From Halonatronomonas sp051745085 (lineage in GTDB: Bacteria; Bacillota; Halanaerobiia; Halanaerobiales; Halarsenatibacteraceae), in the NCBI GenBank assembly GCA_051745085.1, contig JBNJDR010000027.1, positions 1 to 23,580 on the forward strand: a stretch of DNA of 23,580 nt, in the 5' to 3' direction. Below are positions 23,228 to 23,580 of the stretch, piece after piece (within the stretch, counting starts at the first letter, position 1; every line of letters starts with the position of its first letter). Below the pieces are notes generated by a model. It did not search any database and had not been told where the DNA came from. It was given only the letters and a program-made list of their open reading frames with translations. A program made the position numbers and the translations under genes.

Positions 23228-23580
23228 GTTAGTAGTACAAGTGAATATAGGGAGTTGTACTAACTAACCCTTTAGTACGTAAAATGTTCAAGGTACTCGC
23301 TAAAAACTGTAACTGGGTTATAGTCTAACTTGCTGTGCAAGTAACTAATCTGTGATTAGAATAGAATATAATCTGTATTGCAGGAAATATGCAAAAAACT
23401 ATCTGCTTGTATGGCAAAAGTACAAGTGCCTGAGTGGCTATATGCCTATCTCAGGAGGGTTGATGGCACAACCTAAAGTCTGTGTCGCACTTGCCTACCA
23501 GAAATGGACTGGCATTTAATCAGCAGACAACCTCGTAAGTTCCTTTAAGGAATCCTCGTTCGTGAGTTTACGAACGGGCG
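23228..23580 (+). ncRNA. Candidate large structured noncoding RNA, cut by the window end
   Basis: No open frame of note crosses this stretch, but consecutive helices do. GTTAG+TAGTACAA pairs with TTGTACTA+CTAAC (23228-23268, one bulge). AGTAC pairs with GTACT (23274-23297). ACTTGC-TGT-GCAAGT covers 23328-23342, and CTAATC-TGT-GATTAG covers 23345-23359. TTGCA pairs with TGCAA (23378-23394), and CTTGTA with TACAAG (23406-23426). CCTGAG pairs with CTCAGG around a GGC/GCC stem (23429-23455), and GGTTG with CAACC (23458-23473). GTCTG pairs with CAGAC (23478-23528) around TGCC..CCA-GAAA-TGG..GGCA. TTCC pairs with GGAA (23540-23552), and CCTCGTTCGT with ACGAACGGG (23554-23578). A strong promoter starts just upstream. 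The family is not recognised: it does not look like tmRNA, RNase P RNA, SRP or 6S RNA. Options are the RNA of an OMEGA (IscB/IsrB) element, an intron, a long leader or a new class. Folding is by eye. Confidence 0.65.

Noticed and set aside
23228..23580. tmRNA, RNase P RNA, SRP RNA, 6S RNA or tRNA
   Set aside because: No tRNA-like ends, no RNase P core sequences, no SRP Alu or tetraloop signature, and no single long 6S-like rod were seen.
23370..23580. Group I intron core (ATTGCAGGAAA as a P-like and AATCAGCAGAC as a Q-like element)
   Set aside because: The resemblance is partial, and convincing R and S elements with P7 pairing were not found in the window. It stays possible only if they lie to the right.
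1..23580. CRISPR arrays, complete insertion sequences, phage genes
   Set aside because: No regularly spaced direct repeats, transposase frames or phage structural or integrase proteins were seen.

Overview
The window looks like chromosomal DNA of a diderm (two-membrane) Firmicute, most plausibly a Halanaerobiales-type anaerobe. This assignment is inference. It rests on a lipid A/Kdo biosynthesis operon combined with Firmicute-style features: a CtsR operator on clpB, an ECF-type transporter subunit, strong AGGAGG ribosome binding sites and sigma-A promoters. The hybrid-cluster protein and a split-Soret/C_GCAxxG_C_C-type redox protein point to anaerobic life.

Left part (1-4965): two small exported proteins of uncertain function meet tail to tail (115-1020 + and 1010-1723 -). 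An AT-rich gap follows, with a clear promoter driving a Tat-exported C_GCAxxG_C_C/split-Soret-like protein (2134-2853 +) and a short tatA gene (2896-3066 +). A strong hairpin that can terminate in both directions separates tatA from hcp (3148-4833 -), which has a CRP/FNR-type palindrome in front of it.

Middle part (4966-19259, all minus strand; transcription runs from high to low coordinates): an almost unbroken chain of genes, many overlapping or only a few bases apart. The order is msbA, a DUF374 acyltransferase, lpxK, kdsB, kdsA, kdsD, an lpxL-type acyltransferase, a waaA-heptosyltransferase fusion, a second heptosyltransferase, a GH65 phosphorylase (probably maltose phosphorylase), a DUF368 membrane protein and an ECF S-component-like protein. 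Together they make CMP-Kdo, phosphorylate and acylate lipid A, attach Kdo and core sugars, and flip the product. The Kdo-8-phosphate phosphatase gene kdsC is not in the cluster.

Right part (19336-23580): a DUF523-DUF1722 protein (19336-20307 -), a terminator, and clpB (20464-23046 -). The clpB promoter carries a CtsR heptad-repeat operator over its -35 box. To its right a near-consensus promoter (23196-23224 +) points off the window. It is followed by about 350 nt without an ORF that can fold into at least ten consecutive hairpins. This looks like a large structured noncoding RNA cut by the window edge, and it is the least explained and most interesting part of the window.
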